DNA from: Streptomyces sp. CB00316
Lineage (GTDB): Bacteria > Actinomycetota > Actinomycetes > Streptomycetales > Streptomycetaceae
Reading direction: 5' to 3'
Assembly: GCF_001905595.1 (NCBI RefSeq)
Contig: NZ_LIXI01000014.1
Location: forward strand, 1-64,000
Length of the DNA: 64,000 bases
The translations under genes and the position numbers were made by a program. Below are positions 19,401-25,961 of this stretch, one piece after another (the stretch's first letter is position 1; every line of letters starts with the position of its first letter). The notes under the pieces are model-generated. The model made no database searches, was not told the origin of the DNA, and saw only the letters and a program-made list of their open reading frames with translations.

Positions 19401-22400
19401 ACATCAGCCAGGCCGTCGTCCTCCTCCAGGACGGCCGCCTCGTGGCGTTCGTGACCCCGAGGGCGGGGGCGCCCGCCGTGGATGCCGTGGCAATCCGGCT
19501 CCATCTCGCCGGGACGCTGCCGCCGTACATGGTTCCGTCCCGCATCACCTCTGTCGCCGCGATGCCTCTCACCGGCACGGGCAAGATCGACCGGCGTCGG
19601 CTGCTCGCCCTCCCGGCGGATGCGCGGACGGAGGGCGGCGACCAGCCGGCCGAACCCGGGGACGTCCCCCGTACGGCGCCCCTGACACCGACGGAGGTCC
19701 GGCTGGCCCGCATCTGGTCCGTGCTGCTCCAGACCGACGACGTGTGCCGTGAGGACGACTTCTTCGCGCTGGGCGGCGACTCCCTGCTCGTGCTGGATGT
19801 GTTCGCCCGGCTGGAGAAGGAGGGCGGGCCGCTCCCCCGGCCGACCGTGATCTACCGTCACCGCACCCTGGCCGCCCTCGCCGCCGCGGTGGACACGGCC
19901 GCCGCAGGCCCTGCCGATCCGCCCGTCACCGCGGTGGACCCTGCGCTCCGGGACGCGGGAACGGGCGGGGCGGGCCCCCTGCCCTTCCCTCTGACGCCCA
20001 CCCAGCGGGGTTTCCTGCTGGCCGAGGCCATCGCACCGGGTGGGGCATCGTCCTGGCTCACCCGGCTGCGCCTGCGCGGCCCGCTCGACACAGCCCGGTT
20101 CCAGCTGGCGGTGGACGCCCTCGTCGTACGGCATCCCATGCTGCGCACCGTCTTCCCCGCCGGAGCACGCCCGGCCGTACAGCAGGAGCTGCCGCCGTCG
20201 CTGCGCCTGCCGGTCGACTTCGAGACCCTCACCGGACCGCACGGCATCGACGACGCGACCGCCGCCGAACGCACCCGTCGCTTCGAACCCTGGGCCTGGC
20301 CCCTACTGCGCCTGCGGGTGCTCACCCTCGCCCCCGAGGAGCACGTCCTGCTGGTGCACGCGCACCACGTCATCGGTGACGGCTACAGCGCGGCGCTCCT
20401 GATCCGGGAGCTGACGACCGTGTACGACGCGCTGTCCCGTGGCGAAAAGCCGGCCCTGGCCCCGTTGCGCAGCACGTTCCGCGACCACGCCGCCCGTCTC
20501 GCCGTACGGGCGGACGCGACCGCCACCAGCGGTGCCGACGCCGTCGCGTCGGCGGCGACGCGGGACGGGAGCCGGTGGGCGCGGCTGAGCGCGCCCTACC
20601 GGCCACCGGTACTGAGCGCCGGGGCCGACGGGAGCAGCGGTGAGGCGAACCGTCACAGGCCGTTCCTGACCCACGGGTTCACCCTCGGGGCCGACCAGGC
20701 GGAGAAGCTGCGCGGCCTCGCCTCCCGCACCGGCGCCACCCTCTACGCCCCCGTGCTGACCGCCTACTACCGGGCGCTCGTGGCCACGACCGGCCGGGAG
20801 GACCTGGTGCTCGGTCTCGCCGTCAGCGGCAGGGACCTCGCCCTGCCGGACGCGCACCGGGTGTTCGGCCCCTACACCGCGGCCCTACCCCTGCGGCCGG
20901 CCGGTCCGGACTCCGGGCGTCCTTCGGGCGCGGACTTCGAGGAGGATCTACGGCGGATCGTCGCCGAGGCGACGGCGGCGCAGGTCCATGACGGTCCGGT
21001 GCCGTCGCTGCCCGACGGGCTGCCCCTGGCCTCACAGTTCTTCTTCACCTATCTGGACTTCTCCTCTCTCGGGCCGGAGAGCGGGCGAACCCTCACGGTC
21101 GGCCGTCAGGACGGCGCCGACGAGTACACCCCGCCTCCGGTCGGTACGGATGTGTTCCTGGCGGCCGGCCTGGACTCCGGGCGACTGCGGCTCACCGTCC
21201 GGGCGTCGGCGGCGGCGTTCACGCCGCAGGCGCTGGCCGCGTTCGCGGAGGCGGTACGGGACGCGCTGACGCACGCGGCGGCCGCGCCGGTGCGGGAGCC
21301 CGCGTCGGTGCCGAAGCAGCGGCGCGCCGGGAACCGGACCCTGGCCGGCCCGAACCCGAGCGGGTCCGGCCAGGAGCCGCACATGGATGCCGCGCTCATC
21401 GGCTACCTGCCGTCCCCGGCCCACCTCGCCCGGCTGGCCCGGCTGCCGGAGGCGGCGCTGCCCCGCGAGGAGCTGCGGACCCTGCTCTTCCCGGACGGCC
21501 GCCCGCGGCTCCTCGAAACCCTGAGCACCCCGCTGGGGCGTTCGGGCTTCGTGTGCGTCCCCCTGTTCGCGGACGAACTGGCACCAGGGGCCACCCTGCT
21601 CGGGCACACCGCACACGGCGTGGAACTCGCCTCGTCGTCCGGCGCCCGGTCCGTCTCGCTCGCCGGCATGATCCCTTCGCTCACCGGCTACGGGTTCGAT
21701 GTCCTGCGCGCCATCGGCACCACCGGAGCGGCCACGGCCGTGACCACCGGCCATGCGGCGACCGTCGTCTCCGTCGTCAAGACCGTCCACGCCGCGCTCG
21801 ACGCCACCGGTCAGGAACTGGGTTCCCTCACCGTCGCGTTCGTGGGGCTGGGCTCCATCGGTTCCTCCGCCCTGGAGCTGCTGCTCGGCCAGGCACAGAC
21901 CCCGCCAGCCCGGCTCCTGCTGTGCGACGTACCGGGCAGCGGGCCCCGCCTCAAGGAACTGGCCGAACGCCTCCGCGCACGCGGACTCGCCGACGCCGTC
22001 GACGTCACCACATCGGACGGGGGGCTGCCCGACACGGTGTACGGGGCACGCCTGATCGTCGCGGCGGTCAGCGGCGGCGGCACGCTCCTGGACGTCGACC
22101 GTCTCGAATCCGGTACGACGGTGGTCGACGACTCGTTCCCGCACTGCTTCGACACCGGGCGCGCCATCGACCGGATGGACCGGGCGAGGGACGTCCTGGT
22201 CGTGGGCGGCGGGCTGCTGGGCATCGGGACCGTCGAACGGCGGGTGGCCGACGGACTGCCGGCCGCCGCGGTGGCCGGATACCTCGCCCAGCCCTCGATC
22301 CCGGGCACCATCGCCTCCTGCCGGCTGGAGTCCCTGCTCCACGCCTCCGGAGCGGAGGTGCCCCTCGTTCGCGGCCCGGTCGGGGCGGCCACCGGCCTGG

Positions 22401-22516
22401 CCTACTGGGCTGCGGCGGAAGCGGGCGGGACGGAGGCGGCGCCGCTCCATCTGCTCACCCGCACCATCGACGCGGAGGTGGCCCGCCGGATCCGGCAGAG
22501 GGCATTCCCGGAATAA
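10469..22516 (+). CDS. FAAL-PKS-NRPS megasynthase ending in an acyl-ACP-reductase-like domain
   Basis: A 4015-residue assembly line. Domains by position: FAAL-type adenylation (10475-12090, SSGSTGAPKG); carrier (GGTSLK, Ser codon 12296); KS (12480-13730, DTACSS, EAHGTGT, KTNIGH all present); AT (13990-15050, GHSVGE; HAFHS implies malonyl-CoA); KR (15680-16215, GGGGGIG and catalytic Tyr, no LDD); carrier GLDSL; condensation HHVAGDG (17165); adenylation (18110-19615, eye-read specificity residues D-A-R-S-I-V-L-I-N); carrier GGDSL; second condensation HHVIGDG (20363); and from 21383 a domain resembling cyanobacterial acyl-ACP reductase. No dehydratase or thioesterase is seen. Predicted logic: an activated acid is extended once, reduced to a beta-hydroxyacyl, amidated with one amino acid, and possibly released as an aldehyde. 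The ATG follows ggtgg; GTG at 10457 is an alternative. Confidence 0.9.
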   Translation: MTLLDVLLGAVREAPGQVVVHVRGDGSELTVALPELLDDALHVAGGLRETGVVPGTCVPLLADRSEDFQPMFWGTLAAGLVPVPLAPDARRVLPVWEHLGRPPVVVDAATAPVAGELAGDVRVLTLDVLRQGPMLREPVVAGPDEVAFVQFSSGSTGAPKGVEVTHRAVLANLEQMRKASALGADDVVVSWMPYFHDMGLIGTHLAPLAARSKQVKIGPLSFAKRPRIWFEVADRHRATVLSAANFALALAVRRVPDEVFARLDLSAVRLMLVGAEPIAATVWREFARKTRPAGLDPAAAQPVYGLAEATLAVTFPPPGEVAEPLVLDRVSLSRGVAVDSVVGEGAVELMDVGVPVAGCAVRIVDDGGAELGDRRVGHILVSGPQLARGYHGLPGVSADVFSGGWLRSGDLGFLRDGRLCVTGRHKDVLFLNGRTFHAPDTEAVAAATPGLPPGAPAVIGSTDPVTGGERVVVFVPWARPPGEAAEVLERVAARVREALLHDDVRVLALPPGAFPRTTSGKLQRQRLRERFEAGGWRPGEADASSAGAGAGPGSASRVPPVPTLPPVPAAPPRSRAEAEQAVREVWARVLGRDAESIGLHEPFGSLGGTSLKAMEVLVALEDAFGLTLPPAVIRDHGTVAALAGHLLATSLPGRPVSGPASEPLPAAADASAAVIGMACRFPGADTPDAFWDLLIDGHDAVTPVPDGRWDDSRARWAPARKRWGALLDDPAAFDAGYFGIGEDEARALDPQARLFLELAHEALERAGYAGPRRRGRRIGVFAAVGESGYREVLDRASADGSPLPGVLTGNLPSLIAARVSQCLDLDGPALAVDTACSSGLVALHLARRSLLDGECDLAVVGGVNLHLTSTGHRLLEEAQALSPTGRSRAFSADADGFVPGEGGAAVVLTRLDAARTADDSVLAVVRGTAVNNDGRSMSLMAPNPLRQRGVISRAYEAAGVDPASVTYVEAHGTGTAVGDPIELRSLAHAFPVRAGGEPRLLGSVKTNIGHLLNAAALPALVKVVLALSHRRLPPSLHHAPPSPGLAPAGFSVVTEARDWTASGPLVAGVNAFGFGGTNAHAVLEEAPPRAPYEGASAGPRLLTLSARSAEGLREAADRLAAHLDQHPELDEGDVCLTASTSRDDGPYRLAVVADGDLRARLTAPVPPGEGVARSRPLLVFLFPGQGARFPGRDRALYRTAPVFRDTLDEASALLGPVCGRPLVDWGLDPDAGAEAQARTEVAQPLLVASGVALARQLREWGVEPDAVAGHSVGEIAAACVSGVLTLRDAVRFAAERGRLMGAFTEPGAMIAVRGSEEAVAAVVAEADGDLAVAAYNGPGLQVLSGSVFAVEKAVSDLDAQGIPVRRLRVSHAFHSPLMRPVAQQVADAARALTLHEASVPLMSTVTAEWQPVLGPEYLREHALRPVLFGAAVERLAGEGYDTFVEVGHGVTLSGAARAAAGRGEAVLVVPALPLGADDSTSGGDGRRALLETIGRLWSRGVPLDRAALDADQHRVPLPTYPFRRDRYWADPPVSPLLHRVVWEEAGLPEAPAAAVRSVLLTGSDAPSVSRLARQLCAEGIRLHTGGEEPPDAVVLVAGPAPAEEDADALGRAQATALAAFYEALARLDETRASRMLVLTEDVHTTGAATERPRPAHAVLAGPLLALPQETPGCSATGVDLCSLDTPAQRLAAVLAELRAGSAPGGTTTVAWRAGRRLTRGIAPLTARDVAASPSPPDGTFLITGGGGGIGGALARDLAGRGRPTLVLAGRSPQPPAGLVEELRALGATVHYHVADVSVERDVDALLARLPRLDGLFHAAGVVRPGTLRNRSARETADALAAKTRGTWLLSAALRRHGLTPAVCVTFSSVSALLPGLAGALGDYAGANAFLDAFAASERRAGRPWQSVNLAAFAETGMAAAFGTGAGPGSATVRRVGSRPVATAPALAALRTAWGVDAAQLLLADLAPAEPRIVVSGTVASLPVPRAAPGAVADAQPLSLPTAADVVTRSSGTAALLRRLLAAALRLPPAEIPDDAPFLSLGLDSLAAVDLVRQLERDLGASLPATLFFEYRTVRELAAHLDAPAGPPPPPTAAPSPVAEGVPFPLTPVQLALHTSGRLHPDIPAHGYVRQTVQGPLDSELLGRALTALANRHTMLRVRVEDRTDENGATAPRQYIAPPTALSSWYEVRECPGGIEDLESALRNRPFDLSAEPPVRAVLARESPDLAHLTLVIHHVAGDGYSLNVLAEELWSLYTALADGEEPATEPSLPALGTDFARYSTAAAEERSSAAGAQALAADLRYWSERLATRGEALRLPYDGDPDALPTAPLATHGSALDAPLTTALEKRAAEHGVSLFHLLLATQVRCLGRWSGQREVAVNVARARRDARLPGLDRLVGPLADTLPLLCESHPEESVWELAERLGRVWLDSERHAGPTSLDLARLLPGRPAGAGPRTVSPAGFSFARFPAALDARCPVTVRPTAAGTGTPATRLSLLCWQDGTVLRFSWNFPVRLFAPETVARLDRDFHDELAALADTGAAHPEPESRSATIVERLLDRFRATPDAVAVDTGAETLTYGELDHVSHALAARLLAHGVTPGSLVGLLTEPGADAVVSVVAVLRAGAGWVPLDSGHPTARLADQLVRSGARTVLCHAATRAAGEALGDVTLVSADMAEPVSQGSAEEPVGPVDAEAIAYVIFTSGSTGRPKAVPITYRSMENYLSWAIGTFGYDEHDRLAQTASLCFDASVRQLLAPLLVGAAVVTVDRDLLRDPDLLLTHVEHTRITVWSSVPTLWEQLLSASEERVRRGMPRPDLSSLRWIHVGGEALSPAHVRRWFDLFGSGQRIANLYGPTEATINTTCHIIGARPGDDVRHLPIGRPVAGTDVEIVGPDGDVRQRGEAGELLIAGIGLTPGYLGEPALTEAAFTSRRGRRWYRSGDRARFAEGGTLEFLGRLDDQVKVRGNRVEPGEIEAVLRARPDISQAVVLLQDGRLVAFVTPRAGAPAVDAVAIRLHLAGTLPPYMVPSRITSVAAMPLTGTGKIDRRRLLALPADARTEGGDQPAEPGDVPRTAPLTPTEVRLARIWSVLLQTDDVCREDDFFALGGDSLLVLDVFARLEKEGGPLPRPTVIYRHRTLAALAAAVDTAAAGPADPPVTAVDPALRDAGTGGAGPLPFPLTPTQRGFLLAEAIAPGGASSWLTRLRLRGPLDTARFQLAVDALVVRHPMLRTVFPAGARPAVQQELPPSLRLPVDFETLTGPHGIDDATAAERTRRFEPWAWPLLRLRVLTLAPEEHVLLVHAHHVIGDGYSAALLIRELTTVYDALSRGEKPALAPLRSTFRDHAARLAVRADATATSGADAVASAATRDGSRWARLSAPYRPPVLSAGADGSSGEANRHRPFLTHGFTLGADQAEKLRGLASRTGATLYAPVLTAYYRALVATTGREDLVLGLAVSGRDLALPDAHRVFGPYTAALPLRPAGPDSGRPSGADFEEDLRRIVAEATAAQVHDGPVPSLPDGLPLASQFFFTYLDFSSLGPESGRTLTVGRQDGADEYTPPPVGTDVFLAAGLDSGRLRLTVRASAAAFTPQALAAFAEAVRDALTHAAAAPVREPASVPKQRRAGNRTLAGPNPSGSGQEPHMDAALIGYLPSPAHLARLARLPEAALPREELRTLLFPDGRPRLLETLSTPLGRSGFVCVPLFADELAPGATLLGHTAHGVELASSSGARSVSLAGMIPSLTGYGFDVLRAIGTTGAATAVTTGHAATVVSVVKTVHAALDATGQELGSLTVAFVGLGSIGSSALELLLGQAQTPPARLLLCDVPGSGPRLKELAERLRARGLADAVDVTTSDGGLPDTVYGARLIVAAVSGGGTLLDVDRLESGTTVVDDSFPHCFDTGRAIDRMDRARDVLVVGGGLLGIGTVERRVADGLPAAAVAGYLAQPSIPGTIASCRLESLLHASGAEVPLVRGPVGAATGLAYWAAAEAGGTEAAPLHLLTRTIDAEVARRIRQRAFPE

Positions 22517-22537
22517 ACGTAAGAAGTGTCTCTCCGT

Positions 22538-22574
22538 GCCCCTCCGGACGACAGAAGGATCCGGACGGAGGGGC
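22538..22574 (+). terminator. Hairpin between megasynthase and precursor genes
   Basis: Arms gcccctccg and cggaggggc, extended inward by tccgg/ccgga, lie 22 nt after the megasynthase stop. It may end that transcript or weaken read-through, so that the short precursor gene gets its own mRNA. The rest of 22575-22870 has no gene; a promoter for the precursor should lie there but I could not assign boxes with confidence. Confidence 0.55.
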
Positions 22575-22870
22575 TCCGGAAAGGGGAAATCGCCCTCCGG
22601 CAAGGGAAGTTCACCTTCCGGCATCCCCTGATCCAGGGAAATCCCGGCAGATTCGCCGGTCCGCACCCCCACCGTTTCCCGGAAGCAAACGTGTGGCGCC
22701 ACGCCCCTGCGGTCTACGCACGTCCATCAGCCGGTAATCGCGCCTTTGAGACATTTCTCTGCCGGCCCGTTGGCTGAATACGGTGCTGCTCCGGGCGCCG
22801 CGCTCCGACCTACGCTGCCGAACCGGTGCACATCAGCACCGTTCCCGCTCTCACAACTCCCGGAGCACAT

Positions 22871-23062
22871 ATGTCACTTCCCGAGATGGCCACCTCATTC
22901 GATCTCGACGCGCTGGACCTCGGTGAGATCACCGTCACCGCGATGCGCGACACGGCGGGGATCGGCGAGTCCACGTACTCGCTGTCGTCCTCCTCCTCGA
23001 CCTCGTGTCAGGGCTGCAGCGGTTGCAGCGTGCAGCCGCCGCTGCAGCTCGACACCGCGTGA
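22871..23062 (+). CDS. RiPP precursor peptide, Ser/Cys-rich core
   Basis: A 63-residue precursor. The acidic leader includes MATSFDLDALDLGEITVTAM (6-25), which resembles thiopeptide and goadsporin-type leaders with F-D-L-D and D-L-x-E/D repeats. The likely core lies within residues 31-63 and includes S37-S53 (SLSSSSSTSCQGCSGCS), a dense run of Ser, Thr and three Cys (46, 49, 52) suited to oxazole/thiazole and dehydroalanine formation. It is followed by the tail VQPPLQLDTA. The cleavage site is not certain. The ATG at 22871 is preceded by ccggag six bases away; an upstream in-frame start at 22826 has no ribosome binding site. All modifying enzymes lie directly downstream. Confidence 0.9.
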   Translation: MSLPEMATSFDLDALDLGEITVTAMRDTAGIGESTYSLSSSSSTSCQGCSGCSVQPPLQLDTA

Positions 23063-23201
23063 CACAGGAACCGTGAGGGCTTCCGCGGCACCGCCCGGCC
23101 CCGTTCCGCGGCGCGGTGCCGCGGAGGCCCGCTCGCGTGCGAAACCGGCGCGTCCGAACCACCCGCCGGGCCCTCTCCACCGCCCAGCCGACTGGAACGA
23201 T

Positions 23202-25961
23202 GTGAAACCGTCCGTACCGGAACTCCAGATGCCCGTGGCCCCAGCTCATGAGGGGCACACGGTCCCGCTCCCCCGGATCGCCCCCGGCGCGCTGGTCCGT
23301 ACGACCCTGCTGAGCCTGCCCGCCGAGCCCGCTCCCGCTGCCGCCTTCCGGGCCGCTCTGGCCGAACTGGTGGTGCTGGAGGGCCGGCTCACGGCCCTGG
23401 CCCCCGCGCTCGGTGACGCGCTGTACGCGAGCCGGGCGGACCATACGGAGGACTTCCACCGCGAGGTGGTGCTTCCGCTCCGGCGCGCCGTGCACAACGG
23501 GCGCGAACCGCGGCCCGCCCTCCTCCGCCGTCTCGACGGCCTGGCCGCCCGGGTGCCCGAACTGCGCGCCTGGCTCGACGCACGCGGGCTCAGGGAGGAC
23601 GTGCTCACGGTCCTCCGGTCCGGTACGGACCCCGCCCTCGCCGCCGGGCGGTCGGTGCTCGCCGGGTTGTGCCGGGAGCCCTCGTTCCTCCGCGCCGCGT
23701 CGTTCACCAGCGCCGACCTGCTGCGGGCGGTGCTGCGGGCCGGGCACGAGCCGGCGGACCGCAGGGCGCGGAAGGAGGAGGCGGGGGTGCTGCGGCACGC
23801 GGCGCGGGCGGTCGCCCGCACGACCCCGCTGTCCGCGTTCGCGGCGGTCGGCTGGGGGGTGCTGCCGACCCCGTCGGCCGCGGACCGGGAGGGTGCCGCC
23901 TGGAACGGGGCGGATCTGCCGGTCGGTTCGTCCCGCGCTGTGGTCCGCGCCAACCGGACGCTGGTGGACACCCTGTTCGCGGCACTGGCGGCGGACCCAC
24001 GCCGCCGCTCGACCCTGCCGCACCGCATGTGCAGCAGCCTGCGCGACTCCGACGGGCGGGTCGCCTTCGCCCGCTCCCGTACGGCCTTCACCGCCGCGCG
24101 CTTCCTCGCGGTGGAGGACGACGAGGTCACCCTCGGCGCGGCGGAACCACTCCGGCGGCTCGCCGCGCTGTGCGACCCCCCGGCGACGCTCGACGCGCTG
24201 GCCGAGATGCTCACGGGGGGAGGGCCCGCCGAACCTCGGCAGATCGCGGCAGCGACCGCCTTCCTCCGGCAGGTCCGCGACGCGGGGCTGCTCGTCCCGG
24301 TGGAGCCCTACGCCCCTCAGGACCCCGATCCCCTCCCCCGGCTGGCCGGCTGGTTACGGGACGCCGGCGCACCGCACGACCGCGAGCTGGCCCTCCGCAT
24401 CGACGGCCTCTCCGCGGCGACCGGTGAGTTCGGCACTGCGGAACCCGGCCGCCGCGCCGCCCTGCTCGCCGCCCTCAGGGACCGCTGGGTGACACTCCTC
24501 GCCGACGTGGGCCACCCGGTGGACCCCGGCCCCGCCCGCCTCACCGTCCTCAGCGAGGACATCGTCATGCGGCAGCGGGTCCGGCTGGACGGCTTCCTCG
24601 GCGCCGCGGACCACCGGGCACTGGGCGAACTGGCCTCCCTGGCCGAGGTGTTCGACCTGGGTCCGGAGGTGCGCCGGCAGGTACGGGACAGTTTCGTCGC
24701 CCGGTACGGGCCCGGCGGGGTCTGCCCGCACGTGTGGGACTTCGGCGCCGACGCCGACGAGGCGTGGCAGCGGGCCTCGCGGGCCGCCGCCGGGAGCGCT
24801 CCCGGCACGGACTGCGACGGGTCCACCGCCGCCGGCGGCGTCCGGCAACTCGCCGCGCTCCGGGCCGATCTGGTGGAGGCCGCGCACCGGGCACACAGCG
24901 GCAGCGGCGGCGGGCCCGGTGACGACGTCGTCCTGCCGGTCGGCCTGGTGGCCGGACTCGGCTCCCGGATGCCGTCGTGGGCGACCCGGCGCCCGGTCTC
25001 GTACACCGGGTTCGTCCAGCAGGCGCCCGGCGGCGTGCTGTGCGTGAACCACGTGTACGGGGGGTGGGGGCGGTTCAGCAGCAGGTTCCTCGACTCACTG
25101 GACCCCGGGGCCGCTCGGGTGGCGGCCACCGCCGTGTCCGGCACGTTCGGCCCCGGCGCCACGGTGGCTCAGGTGCGCCCGGTCAGCGGCTTCAACGCCA
25201 ACCTGCATCCCCGGTTCGTACCGGAGGAGATCGGACCGGACCGCTCGTACGCCTCCCTCGGCATGGACGACGTCGAACTCGTCCACGACCCGCGCGGTGA
25301 TGAGGTACGCGTCCGGGTCAAGGCCACCGGCGCGTGGGCCGATGTGCTCTACGCGGGGGTGTTCGCCCCGCTCCTGCTGCAGCCGAGGCTCGCACCCCTG
25401 CTGATGGACCATCCGCACGGCATCACCGATTTCGGCGCCCTCATCCCCCGCCACCTCACCGCCGTGCCGGGCGGAGACCTGGTACGTACCCCGCGCCTGC
25501 GCCACCGCCACCTCGTGCTGCGCCGACGCCGGTGGGAGCTGGCGGGGCCCACGGTGGCGGTGCTGCTCGCGGAGCTCGCGGCTGAGGGTGAGGTGCCGGT
25601 GGGGACGGTGGCGCGCTGGCGGGCTCTGCTCGGCGTACCCGATCAGCTCTATCTGCATGCCGCGCCTCCGGCCCGGGGCGGGCGGGTGGACGAGGACCTC
25701 CTGAGCGCGCTCGACCGTCCTCGGCCTCAGTACGTCGATCTCGGGGACGCGCTGCATCTGCGCTGCCTGGGCAAGTGGCTGGCCCGCCACCCCGGCGGGG
25801 CGGTCCTGGAGGAGGCGCTGCCCGCACCGGCCCGGGGCGCGGCGCACGCGGCGGTGGAGCTGGTGGTGGAGACCTACCGTGCCGGGCCGCCCGGGGCCGG
25901 TGCCGGTGATGCCGGCGCCCCTGCGGCTGCCGGGCGGGCGAACCGAAGGGACGACCGATGA
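23202..25961 (+). CDS. LanB-type dehydratase, tRNA-dependent glutamylation protein
   Basis: A protein of about 919 residues matching the large N-terminal part of class I lanthipeptide dehydratases and thiopeptide TpdB-like proteins. Recognisable landmarks are RRARKEEAGVLRHAARAVAR, TPLSAFAAVGWG, RPVSYTGFVQQ and the late DFGALIPRHL. It should glutamylate Ser/Thr side chains of the precursor using glutamyl-tRNA. The partner glutamate-elimination (SpaB_C) domain is separate, in the gene at 29850. The start is uncertain: GTG at 23202 or ATG at 23229. The protein contains a TTA leucine codon at 24354, a bldA signal. The TGA overlaps the next ATG (ATGA). Confidence 0.85.
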   Translation: MKPSVPELQMPVAPAHEGHTVPLPRIAPGALVRTTLLSLPAEPAPAAAFRAALAELVVLEGRLTALAPALGDALYASRADHTEDFHREVVLPLRRAVHNGREPRPALLRRLDGLAARVPELRAWLDARGLREDVLTVLRSGTDPALAAGRSVLAGLCREPSFLRAASFTSADLLRAVLRAGHEPADRRARKEEAGVLRHAARAVARTTPLSAFAAVGWGVLPTPSAADREGAAWNGADLPVGSSRAVVRANRTLVDTLFAALAADPRRRSTLPHRMCSSLRDSDGRVAFARSRTAFTAARFLAVEDDEVTLGAAEPLRRLAALCDPPATLDALAEMLTGGGPAEPRQIAAATAFLRQVRDAGLLVPVEPYAPQDPDPLPRLAGWLRDAGAPHDRELALRIDGLSAATGEFGTAEPGRRAALLAALRDRWVTLLADVGHPVDPGPARLTVLSEDIVMRQRVRLDGFLGAADHRALGELASLAEVFDLGPEVRRQVRDSFVARYGPGGVCPHVWDFGADADEAWQRASRAAAGSAPGTDCDGSTAAGGVRQLAALRADLVEAAHRAHSGSGGGPGDDVVLPVGLVAGLGSRMPSWATRRPVSYTGFVQQAPGGVLCVNHVYGGWGRFSSRFLDSLDPGAARVAATAVSGTFGPGATVAQVRPVSGFNANLHPRFVPEEIGPDRSYASLGMDDVELVHDPRGDEVRVRVKATGAWADVLYAGVFAPLLLQPRLAPLLMDHPHGITDFGALIPRHLTAVPGGDLVRTPRLRHRHLVLRRRRWELAGPTVAVLLAELAAEGEVPVGTVARWRALLGVPDQLYLHAAPPARGGRVDEDLLSALDRPRPQYVDLGDALHLRCLGKWLARHPGGAVLEEALPAPARGAAHAAVELVVETYRAGPPGAGAGDAGAPAAAGRANRRDDR

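Noticed and set aside
17267..20242. Second long minus-strand frame opposite the NRPS region
   Set aside because: Shadow of the condensation-adenylation region; no domain on the minus strand.
22746..22780. Possible promoter TTGAGA ... TGAATA before the precursor gene
   Set aside because: The spacer is about 23 bp, too long for a standard promoter; no better pair was found.
22826..22870. Longer form of the precursor peptide starting at 22826
   Set aside because: No ribosome binding site, and the added residues do not look like a RiPP leader. The ATG at 22871 has ccggag at the right distance.
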